Source: Argopecten irradians (taxonomy: Eukaryota; Mollusca; Bivalvia; Pectinida; Pectinidae). From it: 64,000 nucleotides of DNA. Below, piece after piece: positions 22,583 through 35,500 of this stretch. The notes below the pieces were generated by a model. That model worked only from the letters and a program-made list of their open reading frames with translations. It searched no databases and was not told the DNA's origin. The position numbers and the translations under genes were made by a program. Numbering within the stretch: position 1 is the stretch's first letter; the number at the start of each line of letters is the position of its first letter. The stretch covers positions 15,502,008 to 15,566,007 of the forward strand of contig NC_091134.1 of the NCBI RefSeq assembly GCF_041381155.1. Direction: 5' to 3'.

Positions 22583-24972
22583 AGAGTTACCATATCCACA
22601 AGTATTATTCTTCAGTTGATTCAATCTGAAATGTAGCATACATGTAATCATGTACAGAATTTTTTTATAATCCTATAATTTAGTCAACTCTTGGAAATCT
22701 ACAGATTTCTTTTTTTTAATTTTTTTTTTATATATATATGTGTACGCACATGCAGAATGTATCAATAACATTACTAAAACAATGTAAATGTATCGTCGAT
22801 AAAATTGTCTGTAGAAAATATAGATTTTTAAAGTTACATGATTTAAAAAATATTTGACGTAAGTAAAGTCTTGACATTCAAAGAAATGCTCTAAAATCCG
22901 GATCAGACCGGCCGGGACCACACCTAATTTAGTCTCGCCTTCAATTGACAACAATGGTGTAAATTGAGCTTCCGGTATGTAAATCCAGCATCTGAAACAA
23001 GCGATTGTTCGGGAGGATTGACGGGTCTGCTGCAAAATCCTGATTTGAAGGTTTGTAAATTACATAAAGCTTTTACTTATAGTGATTTGTAATATACCTT
23101 GCATGGATGCTTTTATCCAGAAACTTGAAGTTTTTCATTCTGTCAAATAGATCGATACTTGTGCTCGCACCTAACGTTATTCTACTGATATAGTAGGCCT
23201 ACTGCCAATGTGACATTTGCGTGTCTTTAGAGAATTTCCTTAGATCAGTGACACCGATTTGATGTCATTTTGTAGAATCAATGCCATTCCGTACAATTGA
23301 ATACTCTAGTAGTTTATTGGCACTCTCTGAATCTCGGTGTATCTTCTCTACAAAGCAACAGTTAACAAGACTTGTGGTTGTTAGCCCAACGTTACACGAA
23401 TCTGATTTCAAATTCAGGTCATATTAGGCCTATTTTTGTGTAATATGAATTGGAACTATGTATGTAACTGTTCGTTTATTAAATCAATTTGTTTTTTTTT
23501 TGTATCATTTTGTTAATAGGAAATTAAGATATAAAATAAAATACAGTTTAGCTAAATTATCATATTTTGATATTACAGTGATCTGCTTTAAAGGCCCAAT
23601 ATCGGTATCTTTCTTATTTTTTTCATGCTTTAGAAGAATGTTGAAAAAAAATCCTGTTGTAAATCATGCAGAGACAGGACTAAATTGAAGTCAAGATGTT
23701 CGATTATTATTCGGATTATTTGATAAAAATCAAATAAATATTAAACATCGCTAGGTGAGTCAAACACGAGAACGTCGTGTGACTATAAACGTAACTATGT
23801 AAAGTCTGTCCGAACTCTTCCAAAAACAGGTCATGAACTTTGCTACTTCCATTCGGCAATAATCGTAACTTCTATGGCGACCAGTTTAAAATTAAGGCAT
23901 GTTTACGTGTATTGACTATCAACGACTGCTATACCAAAGTTATTAAAAAAAAACATTATAAATGTTCTTTAATATATCTTAATTTCAACTACATCTACAA
24001 ATACTAACAATATCGGAGTCAAATTTAACTTAAATTTTTGTTGATAGTTACGTATAGTGTGGCTTTAAGAAATCTAAAAAAAATGCCTACAGGTACATGT
24101 ATAAACTAAAAGAATTAAATTACCTGTATATTCTAGCTGTCTGTTATAATTATAACTAAAGCATTACAATTAACATTTCTTCCCAGCCATTTATACAATT
24201 GTATATTATCCCAACATATATATATATGCACACAGAATTGTATTGTAATTACAGTATAGAAATTGTTACAATAACACCTCTCGTATGTGTAGTAAACATG
24301 ATTTTGTTACATTTTTACAATTCAGCTGATTATCACATTTATTAGCTGTTGTACACGCATGTTCATGCAGGTGTGTATGTACATACAATGTACGAATGTA
24401 TATGGTATAAAGTAGATGTGTACAGCTTGTATTATGTATAAGTTGTTACGTATAGCAATGTTAAATTGATATATTTTATATATACTGTGCAAACATTGTA
24501 TTTGTGAAACAAATTGAATTATATGTGACTTAAATCATTGCAATAATTTATACTTAAAAGAGTTTTGAGTTGTCTTGGACCCAAACACTTAAAAGTTATT
24601 GCTTTTTCTGGTGATGAAGTTTATAAATTTTACATGTATTCATGTCCACTTCGTAATAGGTTTTCAATTACAAGACCTCTTTGGGTTGGGCTAGCTGTCT
24701 CAAAGATTTTCAAATTTTGGATTGGTAATATTGAAAAAAAAATTTAAAAAAAAAAAAATTTAAAAATTGAATTGATGCAGCGCAGTATAGTCTTATAGCT
24801 ATATATATGTAACCACTTCTGTAAAGACCACCTGGTTTCCCTGACAGGGTCTCAAATGCAAATGATCAATTTCAACATATTTTGGGTATAAAGACCACAT
24901 ACAGTGCATGAAGACCAAAACTTATATCTCTGAGATCAGATTTATGATGGTTATTTATCTGTTTGTTTGCAG
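21882..24972. other. Intergenic, AT-rich, with A-rich tract
   Basis: No supported gene. A frame at 22048-22497 (plus, 149 codons) is low in complexity and probably chance. An A-rich run with AAC units spans 22512-22582. The segment near 22890-23050 is richer in G+C and ends in GATTTGAAG|GTTTGT on the plus strand; it might be an untranslated exon, but this is unproven. Confidence 0.4.
22512..22582. repeat. Poly(A)/(AAC)n low-complexity tract
   Basis: About 70 bases of A, broken only by AAC and CAA units. It may be the tail of an old retroposed sequence on the plus strand or simple slippage. Neither can be shown from the sequence alone. Confidence 0.85.
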
Positions 24973-25008
24973 GAAGAATCAACATCATTAGTTATGGACT
25001 GTTTGCCT
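24973..25008 (+). CDS. Candidate micro-exon or extra first exon of the ECE gene
   Basis: A good pyrimidine tract plus GCAG precedes 36 bases that read EESTSLVMDCLP and end at a GTATGT donor in phase 0. That phase would fit the ECE common exon at 39948, either as an upstream micro-exon or with ATG GAC TGT TTG CCT as a short start. There is no other support. Confidence 0.2.
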
Positions 25009-25118
25009 GTATGTATTTAGCATTGCAATGTGTGAATGGAAATGCTTTTAAAAATGTGATCAGAACTTAGACTGCATACATTTCAATTCCTTGTTTTGAA
25101 AAAAATATTAAATCGCTT

Positions 25119-25338
25119 TCCAATGGGATTTATTCACGTACCATGTGATACCCGATAACGTTTATGCAGGACTCTTGTTTCTATTGTTGATGGAATGACG
25201 TCATATTGATATCCCACGTTAATGTCATTTTAGAGGGAATATTACAAATAGTTACATTCCATCACCAATGTAGATACTATAGCTAGTCCCGCACAAACGT
25301 TATCGGATATCACATGGTACATGAATTAGTCCAATTTT
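25119..25338. mobile_element. Inverted-repeat MITE, family C, copy 2
   Basis: Long inverted arms share CGTACCATGTGATACCCGAT and TAACGTTTNTGC(A/G)GGACT with their complements; both arms are complete. The centre includes GATGGAATGACGTCATA. It is about 220 bp and non-coding. It is the most complete of the three family members in the window. Confidence 0.8.
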
Positions 25339-25550
25339 TTTTCAATATTTTGAACTTATAGCAATACTGTTTGAAGTAGATTTTGTAATATGATCTTGAT
25401 CATTGGTGTCCCCTTTAACACATGTTCTCATATCCCTAACTGGCTGTTATATGTCCTTATCAGATGAATTTAACCGTATACGTAGGTGATCATGACCATG
25501 TCCAGATCAGTTGCCCCTTTGTACTAAGCTGGGTATACCTGTATACGTAC

Positions 25551-26091
25551 ATGTCCTCATATGACCCTGACTGTTGATGTCTCATTAACATGTCCTCATA
25601 TGAACCTGACTGTTGGTGTCTCCTTGACACATGTCCTCATATGACCCTGATTGTTTGTCCTCCTTGACAATTGTCCTCATATGACCCTGACTGTTGGTGT
25701 CTCCTTGACACATGTCCTCATATGACCCTGACTGTTGGTGTCTCCTTGACACATGTCCTCATATGACCCTGATTGTTGGTGTCTCCTTGACACATGTCCT
25801 CATATGACCCTGACTGTTGGTATCTCCTTGACACCTGTCCTCATATGACCCTGACTGTTGGTGTCTCCTTGACACATGTCCTCATATGACCCTGATTGTT
25901 GGTGTCTCCTTGACACATGTCCTCATATGACCCTGACTGTTGGTATCTCCTTGACACCTGTCCTCATATGACCCTGACTGTTGGTGTCTCCTTGACACAT
26001 GTCCTCATATGACCCTGACTGTTGGTATCTCCTTGACACATGTCCTCATATGACCCTGATTGTTGGTGTCTCCTTGACACATGCCCTCATA
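25551..26091. repeat. 41-bp minisatellite, about 13 copies
   Basis: Tandem units contain TGTCCTCATATGACCCTGAC and TGTTGGTGTCTCCTTGACAC. Variants (GATTGTTGG, GGTATCTCC, CACCTG) alternate along the array in a way that suggests higher-order duplication of two- to three-unit blocks. Confidence 0.95.
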
Positions 26092-26879
26092 TAAAAACCC
26101 CTATTGGTCTCCGAGGATGCTGTTTATATGTTGCATTGGAAACTAAAATTGGAGATAAAAATATATATATATAACTAACTTTTCTATGTTAGTAAAATAT
26201 TATCAAGACAAACTGGAAGTGAATGCAGACTAGGTTTTGGTTTAAACAAGTGATTGCAATTGTTTATGCTTAATGATACCACTTTCTGATTTTACTGCTG
26301 CAGTTGGATATAACATGATTGGAATAAGAATGGAGAAAGTAAGGCACTAATTGTTACCCAGTGTTATATATACTACACTCCTCCCCTGATAACCTGTGTA
26401 CTGTGTCTTGTCTGTAATAAGCCCAAGATCTATGTAACTTAGTTATCTGGATCAAAATATTATATATGTCACATATATATGCATGCAATAAGAAATACAC
26501 TCATGGTTGATAAAAACAAATGCACAAATGGAATGCACAGCGAGTTTAGATATATGAAAATCTTTTAACAAATTCTCAATAAAGGAAAGACCTACATAAG
26601 TCGGACATTAGGCTTGTACCATTAAAGTGTGTTTTATACAACACTTTCAAGTTTGTTTACTTGAATGACCTTGACCTACTTCCAAAGTAACAGTGGTCAA
26701 ATATATCAGAAACTAACCATTCAAAATTACAGTGGTCAAAATATATTCCTATTATACAATATCTGAAATTTAATTAGTTGAAGCAGATGTGAGCATTTTC
26801 AGCCCTTATGATTCTTTTCCCACTACTATATACTATGACCATGTTGTGTTATACTAATAGTCAGATGGACCTTAATGCC

Positions 26880-27480
26880 CATTAGGTTCTTGGCTGCAAG
26901 GCAGCCATCTTGGATTTTGATAGTTAAAGTTTGTTACCGCTATTTCTTAGAAAGTGCTGAAGGGATTTTTCTCAAAGTTCACATGTAGGTTTCCCTAGGG
27001 CCCTAGTTGTGCATATTTCATTTTGGGACTGATTGATCAACAAAATGGCAGACAGGCCGCCATCTTGGATTTTGACGATTGAAGTTTGTTACCGCTATTA
27101 TTCAAAAAGTACTGAAGGGAGCTGTCTCAAATTCCATGTGCATGGTCCACTAGATCCCTGGTTAAGCATATTACATTTTTGTACCGATCGGTGAACAAGA
27201 TGGCCGACAGGAAGCCATCTTGGATTTCTACAATTGAAGTTTGTTGCCACTATTTCTCAGAATAACTGAAGGGACTCAAGGGAGCTGCCTCAAATTTCAT
27301 GTGCACGTGAAGTTTGTTACTGTTATATATCTCAGAAAGTACTCAAAGGATCTTTCTCAAAATTCATATGTAGTAATATGTAGTACCAGTTTGAAAAGCA
27401 GAGAAAAGATCCCGCTACCGTTTGTCAGACGTAGATCATTCTCAGGTGGGCGCCAAGATCCCTCTGGGATCTCTTGTTTG
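26880..27480. repeat. Tandem ~155-bp repeat, pearl/Helitron-like
   Basis: Three full or near-full units and a partial one each carry GCCATCTTGGATTTTGA, GAAGTTTGTTACCGCTATT and CTGAAGGGA. The units start near 26906, 27058 and 27213, a spacing of about 152-155 bp. The block ends near AAGATCCCTCTGGGATCTCTTG, a short hairpin followed by a CT-rich end, as in Helitron-type termini. Bivalve 'pearl' elements with tandem cores of similar size are a likely relation, though I cannot confirm it. Confidence 0.6.
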
Positions 27481-27508
27481 TCTATCTTTTTGTTTAATTG
27501 TCTGCTCC

Positions 27509-27870
27509 TTAAAGATGCTCCACCGCCGACAGAGCATAAATGATATTCATTATTTGAACAATAATTGGTGTTCAATCGTGTGTATGTATGTCTAATTAAC
27601 ACAAAAAATAATACCAGTATATAAATTTTCATTTTGGTGCATGCGCAATCAGTACTTCATTCCATATAGGATACAGTGCCACGGATTTTTTCGGGATGCA
27701 ATTAATTGTTTTTCATATTTTAACTTGAATTAGAATTAGAAGCTCAAACTTTTCGATGGTGATAATGGTGTAAAATAAGTAATTTTTGTAACTGAAGAAA
27801 AATACTTAATCATATGCTCCTGTTTTTAATAGTGAAAAAATACTATCGGTCAGCAGTGGAGCATCTTTAA
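27509..27870. mobile_element. TTAA-flanked MITE, family A, copy 2
   Basis: Same family and orientation as the element at 2567: the ends are AGATGCTCCACCGCCGACA and its near complement, with TTAA on both sides and about 362 bp length. Internal landmarks shared by all copies are CAATAATTGGTGTT, GGTGCATGCGCAATCAGTAC and CGGGATGCAATTAATT. It sits directly after the ~155-bp tandem block. Confidence 0.85.
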
Positions 27871-30800
27871 ATATTGAATCAATTTCAATAAAAACTTTGC
27901 AACAATGTTTAGGTTACCCTCTATAGATGTGCGTGTAGGTTTTTTTGTCAAAGTTTTTGTTGTCATGGTAACCAAATTAAGAATGGTGTCGCATAGTCTT
28001 AGTAATAATAAACACACTGATTGGATTAACTTCAATTACAAAAACATGTATTTCTTGGGCTTATCATACACAAGATAGGTACCATATATTGTGTACATAT
28101 ACATTTTGTGGACTAACCTATTTGCACTGAAAAATGTACAGTGTTTGTCATTCTATATTTTACATAGAACTGATGGCTCTTTAAACAAAATTTAGTGAAA
28201 TATAAACTTTTTGAACTATAGAGCAACAAGACCTTCAATTATTTGGTAACTGTAAAGCTATAGGTTCAATTTCTTTTGAAATACTAAGAATTCAACTAAT
28301 TCTTTGGCTTATGCAAGCTTGATGAGTTAGCAAGCTAGTTTGAGTTGTGTAACAATGATTGCAGTTCCTCACATGTTTTAAGGGGATTGGGGCACTCTTA
28401 AAGGTCTGGAACTCGAGATTCCCATACTAAGATATTTTCAGTCAAAGATGCAGGAAAATTATATATATATAATTATGTCAGGGGAATTGTAAAGCCCTAG
28501 TGTGGAATATATCTGCAATCAGGCAAGGCTAGACAGTTGCATGTAATGCATAGATAAAATTACAAAATAAAATAAGTACTGCACAATAAAATATACTCTG
28601 AATCTGAATTGAATGTACTGTCAAACCTATCGTAGTGACCATCTTGGTATAAGTAAATACCACCTGTTTATTCAGACCGCTTTTTCCGGGTCTCAATTTC
28701 AGCACAATTTCCCCCGTGTACATAATAAAAGACCTGTAAGCACCATTTTTTCTTATCCCTTGGAAGGTCTTTATAGACAGGTTTGACTGGACATATGCTT
28801 TTTCTGTGCAAAATAATTATAGCTTATGATTTTTTTCTCAAATTTCTCCACTACTTATATATAGCTAGAGCTAGCTTAAGCTTGTGGAACATATTGTGAG
28901 TATCTTACATCCAGCAAAAACAAACAAAAACATTATCAATTAAGTAAATTATTTACATGTGTCCTGTAGAAGTATTTATCAGATTGTGTTATAAAGATTA
29001 TCATAGGTTTTCTCTGAAACATATAAACCTTTATTCCTAATTAAATCATTATCTTGATTTGCCTAGCTAGTTTGTGATAAAGATACATGCATATGTACGT
29101 GATTTGCATAATATAAGGACAATAAATTTGCATATCCTTTATGTGAAACCTTGAATATTTATATATAATGCACAGACGTTGTTGGACGAAATGATACCTT
29201 ATATCCACAGATGTTGGTAACAGTATCCCTACACTGCATGTATATAGCTTTCACTGTTGTTTTGTTCATTATATGATTAATGTTATATTAATGCACAGGG
29301 GCATGTCACCTTGCAGGGGCTACTGTGTTGTAAAATTGTATGAGGTAATACAGTATAATTTATTGCCCATCTCCCCATACATGTATAACGTTTCATGCCC
29401 CTGTGTGTATCAATCATTAATGGTAACTGGAAACAATGTTGAAAGATCAATATTTTTCATTTTTCGCAGTGTATATTAATAAGGTTATGTAATTTGAAAA
29501 TTTGTATAGAAACCTATACCAAAATTGCTAAAATGTCATTTCAATAAAATTGCTAAAATGTCATTCCCATTTGATGAGCTTTAATTGGATTCAGTCAAAA
29601 TCCTGCATATGTGATCATGTTCAAATTCTGAAAAATGAGAACCAGGAAGGATATCTGTAATGATATACAAATATATCATGCTATACATATTTTATGTATA
29701 TATGTTTATTTTCATAAATGTGAAAGAAGTAAAATAAGCATTAAATCTGAATAATTTATCTTTCAGGGCAATTTTGAGTTGCAAACATATTTTATACTGT
29801 AATTTCATGTAGATGGCTGATTGCATGCTGGAGCACTAGTAACAAAGTCACTGGTGTCAAAAAGGATAAATTGTATGATCACTCCTTAAAAATGTTAAAT
29901 ACAATGGTCATGTGATATTCCATGGTTCTAGTCTTCAAGATCATGCTGGAGTGTAGTGTTAATTTTGATTTGCATTCATGTAAATTAACGACATTCCAAT
30001 TGATAATTGAAAGTTACAAATGGAACACTGGCAAGAGATGGAAAAAATTAAGAAAAATAACAAAAGTAAAGATTTTTCCCTAGATCTTTAGTTCAGATAT
30101 GCAATTACGTCCCATCTTTTTGGATTTCATATGTACATCAGCTATAATCAAGTTTATGAGCTTTGTGAAAACACAACATTTCCAAAGATTGCCATGGAAA
30201 CATCAAATTAAAGTTGGATATATATATATATAGGTGTCACCCTGGTATAAATGTCAAATGACCACCTCCCTTAATTGACATGCATGGATATTTCGAACTG
30301 GAGATCAAAGCAAATGATAAAATGCAGAGAAATTACATAATGCTATAGACTGATATTGATTATTTAAGCCCTGAATTAGCTGCATATGCATGTTCAGTAA
30401 TCAGTTAGCTTTGACCTAAGCTGTGGCGGGGAATGCCGATAACAGAATTATACAGATGTACATGGAATGATAAAATATGCTCACGATACATGTATGTGCT
30501 TTACCTTAAATTTGTATAGAGTTATACTGGGTAAGAATAATCGTTGGTGCTTTCTAAATATTTAGTGGGTATATAAATCACTGACGACAATGCCATATTG
30601 ATATTTAAGTATATATGTTCAGATTACAATGATCCAAACGCCTTCAAAATATTTTTTGTTTAAAAGGTAATACGTACAGAATTTTTGGTATATAAAATGT
30701 ACTGGCGAATTGTTTTTTGTCAGCATTGTGTCTTTATGATAAAAAATATTAATGGCTAAAAATGACTGATCAAGACTATTAAATGTGAAAATATTTTTGT

Positions 30801-31229
30801 GGCAATGACAGTTTACATGGAATTTTCTTATTATACCTATATATATCCATATATATAGCACCAAACTATTTCTATAGGGTCTGACCTCCCAAAAAAAGGG
30901 TGTAGCATATTTTGAAATGGTAGGTCAGCTTCAGGGGTGTGAGACACTTTGAGCTCCCAGGGGCGTGTAGTATGACATAATCTATAAGATTGACTAAGTA
31001 GTCAGGTGCTATAAGTGTGGAGAATATCTCGTAGTGATCTGTAGTATAAACTGTCATTATTTCAAAATGATTGATAACAAAAAAAGGAAAAAAAGAATTA
31101 AATAAAATATTTAATGGTAATCAGTGGTCTGGATGTCCCCTGTAAATGTATATATGTACAATAAAGATCTTATATAATTGTTGGAAGAAATCAAGCTACA
31201 GTGACTGAAGAAAACTCGTGTAATTTTTA
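27871..31229. other. Non-coding, nothing recognised
   Basis: AT-rich sequence with scattered short open frames of no recognisable content. One palindromic X-box-like site, GTTGTCATGGTAAC, lies at 27959-27972. A small repeat (TTGCTAAAATGTCATT twice) occurs near 29525-29565. No exon with both splice sites and coding character was found. Confidence 0.4.
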
Positions 31230-31231
31230 TA

Positions 31232-31423
31232 CCGTATTTGACACAATGCTTAGCGCCCATATCCCATTAAGCATCCCTCCCCTTATTGAGGCCTCATTTC
31301 AATTGCCTATGCATAGGACCAAAACTATCAAAACTGTATAGGTTTGCAATGATTTTGTCTTTTTAAGCACCTTTTCATTTTTTCAATTTTTTAAACCCTG
31401 GGCGCTTATTAGGTCAAATACGG
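31232..31423. mobile_element. TA-flanked MITE (Tc1/mariner-like ends)
   Basis: The ends read CCGTATTTGACACAATGCTTAG... and, on the complement, CCGTATTTGACCTAATAAGC, with GCGCCC in both arms. TA dinucleotides flank it at 31230-31231 and 31424-31425. It is 192 bp and non-coding. TA target sites and short inverted ends fit Tc1/mariner-derived MITEs. Confidence 0.75.
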
Positions 31424-32447
31424 TAAGTATCCCCAGCCTAATGACATGCCCTTTTTTTGTACAATGTACATGTCTTTATATGCCAGGAATGGAACCTCAG
31501 ATGGCGAGCTAGGTGATCATGACAGCTCAGCTATTTATGTAGGATTTTTTAAGACAAGTCCAGAACGCTAATTTTCAAATTTTGATGAGTCCCAGTACAA
31601 AGAAATATAGAGGGTTCTAAAATTTTGGTGAGTCCCACAAGAAAATCATGAGGGCAGGACTCGTCTCGGCGAGTCATGTAAATCACTGCTGAGCTAGGTC
31701 AATTCCTTAATTTTCATAATATGCAAACCCTGGAAGATGTGGCATTTCAAAAATTTGCAGGAGCTAGGGCATAAGGCACCTGGTACAGGATTGAGGGTGA
31801 GATTACCTCTCTGGGATATTTGTGTGACATTTTCTAAAACTGACCTGGTCAGCTTAATTGCTTGACTTTATAGTCAATATTTTGTCTATAATATGTCTCA
31901 TATTAACTGCATATACCTCCCTTGTACTTGGTCCAATGTCTCTCAAATTGTATGTACATGTATTTCCTATAGGGCTAGCTGCCACAGGCACTTCATTGTC
32001 CTACCTATCTTAGATATGCTGATTTGACTGCAGGCACCTTATGCCCTATGTAATATTACTTTCCTAAATTGTCATTTATATTTTGATAAAGCCATGGTGA
32101 TTGCTTGTGCATACTAGTTTGTAGATATGTAAACATTAAAGAAAGTTTGTACTTCATGTATATAAAGTACTAAAGTCCATTAGTGAAATCTCACTTAAAA
32201 TCCTGTTTGTTGGATGAAAATAACCGGGGGGCATTTTCTTACTGACTTCCATTATTTCCTTCTTAAAGATACTCTCTTTAATTGTTTATGTTCATATTGT
32301 ACGCAAAGGGTCAAAACTATTTATAATTAGGCAGTCTTAAAAGTTACATTGGAATTGTTTTTTGCTTCTCTGACTGAAGTTTACCTTTCGAAGATTTTAA
32401 GACTGAAGTAAGGTTTTACAATAATTTGGGAGTTGTATTAAACTGTG

Positions 32448-32516
32448 ATGATGGCCGAGCTGTTACCTGAAGATCAGGAGTCATTATGGAGACATAACTA
32501 CGGTTCTACTTCACCT
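32448..32516 (+). CDS. ECE alternative first exon a
   Basis: ATG to donor CCT|GTAAGT encodes 23 residues beginning [10 protein letters not shown] and ending STSP. It ends in phase 0, so it joins the ATG-bearing common exon at 39948 without a shift. The tail is acidic, with LL and other possible sorting determinants. It would give the longest cytoplasmic N-terminus of the three. Confidence 0.65.
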
Positions 32517-35500
32517 GTAAGTCACATATACTGTACAGTTATTAAACTTTGCGGATGTAAAATTTCTCTATTTACTGTTTGGAATTTTTTTCAATGGGAC
32601 TTATTTTCTTGAGTTTTTTTTTATATATATAAGGCTTTGAAATCATCATTCAAATGATCCGTTTCGCTATGCACAGGCGTCTGCTTCTAGTTTGATAAAA
32701 ATATAATTTGCCTTACCCAACTATTAAGTAGGGGTAGGATATTTTATTTTTCCAAAACCAGATGCAGACGCCTGTGGGCTATGATATGTAAAACCATGGT
32801 TTTAATAAAAAGATATGAATTTTTGCAAAATTCGATGAATCAGCAAATTTAGCATAATTAAAACCCCTGCAAATATTAGCAACCCTCTTGGGACCATGTA
32901 TAGCTAGCTTCCAGTAGTCATGAAGGAACAGTAGTCGTGATTTGGGAAAAAAATAATTGCTTGCATCTCACGAAACACAGTATTTCTACATAAACAAGAC
33001 AACACCATCATGAGGTATTTGTCAACTGCGCGCTCCAGACATTCGGAAATCTGGACGCACAGTAGAATTTGCACACAATCATGACTACTCTTCTGACACG
33101 AATACTGGTTGGGTCCCAGTACAGCATAGTAGAACAATCATACTAACATGAGGTAGAGAAAGAAATTCTGAACTTAAGGTTGTGGTATTTCCCCTTAATT
33201 GCAAAATATCCATTTGTGCTTTGCTTTGACAAAATCAAATCAAGGTCACAGGGAAGAGATAATTACTCAAATCTACTCTTGTAAATGAAATCGAAAACTC
33301 TGACACTATATAGACCTTGTTGATTGTGTCAGAGATATATGATATTAGACATTAACCCAAGAGGTCTTTAAGATTGTAGCTTATATAATTATCGTTAATT
33401 TGGTCTGTGGTATTCCAAGATGAAGTATGCCATAAATGTGGTTCAGACGGATGACCTTGGATTCATTACAAATGAGGTATATACATATAAAATGTCCTAG
33501 ATCTTTTTACTAAGTAAGATTATAATGATATAAAGCTAAGGCGATTGTACTGCCATGCAGTGCCATGGAGTCATGCTATGTGTAAGGTTAATCAGCTTTC
33601 CTATCTTGATGATGTTGTACACATGTACCTAAATAGGATGGTTTGTTTGTTGTTCATTGAAAAATCCAGTGGCTAGAGTTCTAGTCTTTTCACTTGCTTG
33701 TGTTCAAATTGAATTTGTTTCAAAGTTGTAAAAGGATGTGATTGAAACATCTTCCTTGGAAAGAGGATAACGTAATACTGTTCTGAATACCTACTGGTGT
33801 CCATGGATTCATCACAGGGCCTCTAAGGAAGAAAAGCGAAATTCAGGAATAGAGGTATCTCTTGTTGGAGGGTAGGAACATCAATAGAGCATTGACCCTA
33901 TGTATGGAGGTCCTAGGTTAAAGTCATGGTTTGGTGGCTACTTTTTCTCCTCTCCTTCATGTTACAAAATTAACACACAACTACATCCACAATGGTGGTA
34001 TATATTGTCTTGTTTGTCTTCGAGGGGAAATGATGGAAGAATATACTGTACAACGGATTTGGACTTGGTCAATCAATTGGGACTTTCAGGTTACTTCACA
34101 TCTGACAGCATTTAAAGGTCCCTGGTTCGAGACCTATTCTGTTTGCTATACCTTTTTGCCTTTCCATTTACAATGTAAATTTAAAAAAAACCCAGGAAAG
34201 ACCAATTTTATACATGGGATATAGTCATATGTACTCCTGCAATAATTGAATGATTCATCTCCTTATAAATCTTAATTTATTAGGCAGGTCCTTGAATATC
34301 AATACTGGAATTTCAAGATGATAATATAAAATGGCATGGTTTCCATGGGTACAATTAGTGCTGCCTTCCAGTGATTGTGAAATTAATTTTGTTTGGAGTT
34401 AATTAATTTATAATGAGGTCACAGCTAATCTTCACCGGACTCGTAATACTTAATACAAAATCATGATCATATTATCTCGATACTGCTGTTGCTGTATACG
34501 TATGGACATATGTGTAACTTGACATGGCTATATAGCTATATATATATAAAGCTATGAAGAATATATTATCTGGTATTTATAAGATACAGACAAGGGGTCT
34601 TTATAAGGAGAGTTATTAGTGGTAATAAAATATCAATGGAGACATTACCATCTGGTATGTTGTATCAGTAGATATATACAATGGGATTGATCAATATCTT
34701 TATGTATACATGTACATATCTTAAGGTTCAGCTAGTTCTAAATGCGTCCATTGTACACATATTAATACGACGGTCAAGTTCTTAGTTTCCCAGTTCTGAC
34801 CATTTAAGAAAATTGAAAGCATGAAAGCGAGGCTGCGTGGAAATGTAACCACGGACATAGTGAGCCGGGAGACGTTTTGAATTTCCAACTTTAAATTAAT
34901 TTCTTGGTACGCAGACAGATTTTGACGAGAGATTTTATTTTTCCATTTCATAGAAATTATACTAGATACATTCACACCATTTTTACCGACTTTAGCCTTC
35001 CTTGCCCAACTGTTCACTTTAATGAAAGCTCTATGAAACTAATTCATAGAAAAATGGCTTTGAGTTTTACATTTCCGAATACACATATAGCTGATCTCAA
35101 TGGAGCTGGTATTGTAAGCAAAATTTAAAAAAAAAAAAAACTTTTACAAGTTAATCGGATGAGATTTGAACGCACCAATTTGAATTTCATACACATTCTC
35201 AACTGAATTTCATTTCTTGTTAAAGGGGACCTAAGAACTACCCGGTAAGTGAAAAATCATGTGGTCATAGATACAGATCCCAATCCATAATTACATATAT
35301 TTAATTTTACTCATTTGAAGAAAAGTGGCCCCGAACCCGGCATCGGAGTTTGGTCCTCACGGGCCATGTGCGGCAACGCAAAGGAACTCGGAGACATCCC
35401 TGGTATACCATATTTGACATATAATTACCACCCCTCCCACTATACATACCTCTCCAAAAGACTCTTCAAAAGGAGTTGAAGTCAACAGGGTTTAAAGTGT

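Noticed and set aside
34110-34140. tRNA gene suggested by GGTCCCTGGTTCGAGACC
   Set aside because: Only a B-box-like stretch is present; no acceptor stem, D arm or anticodon arm can be built around it.
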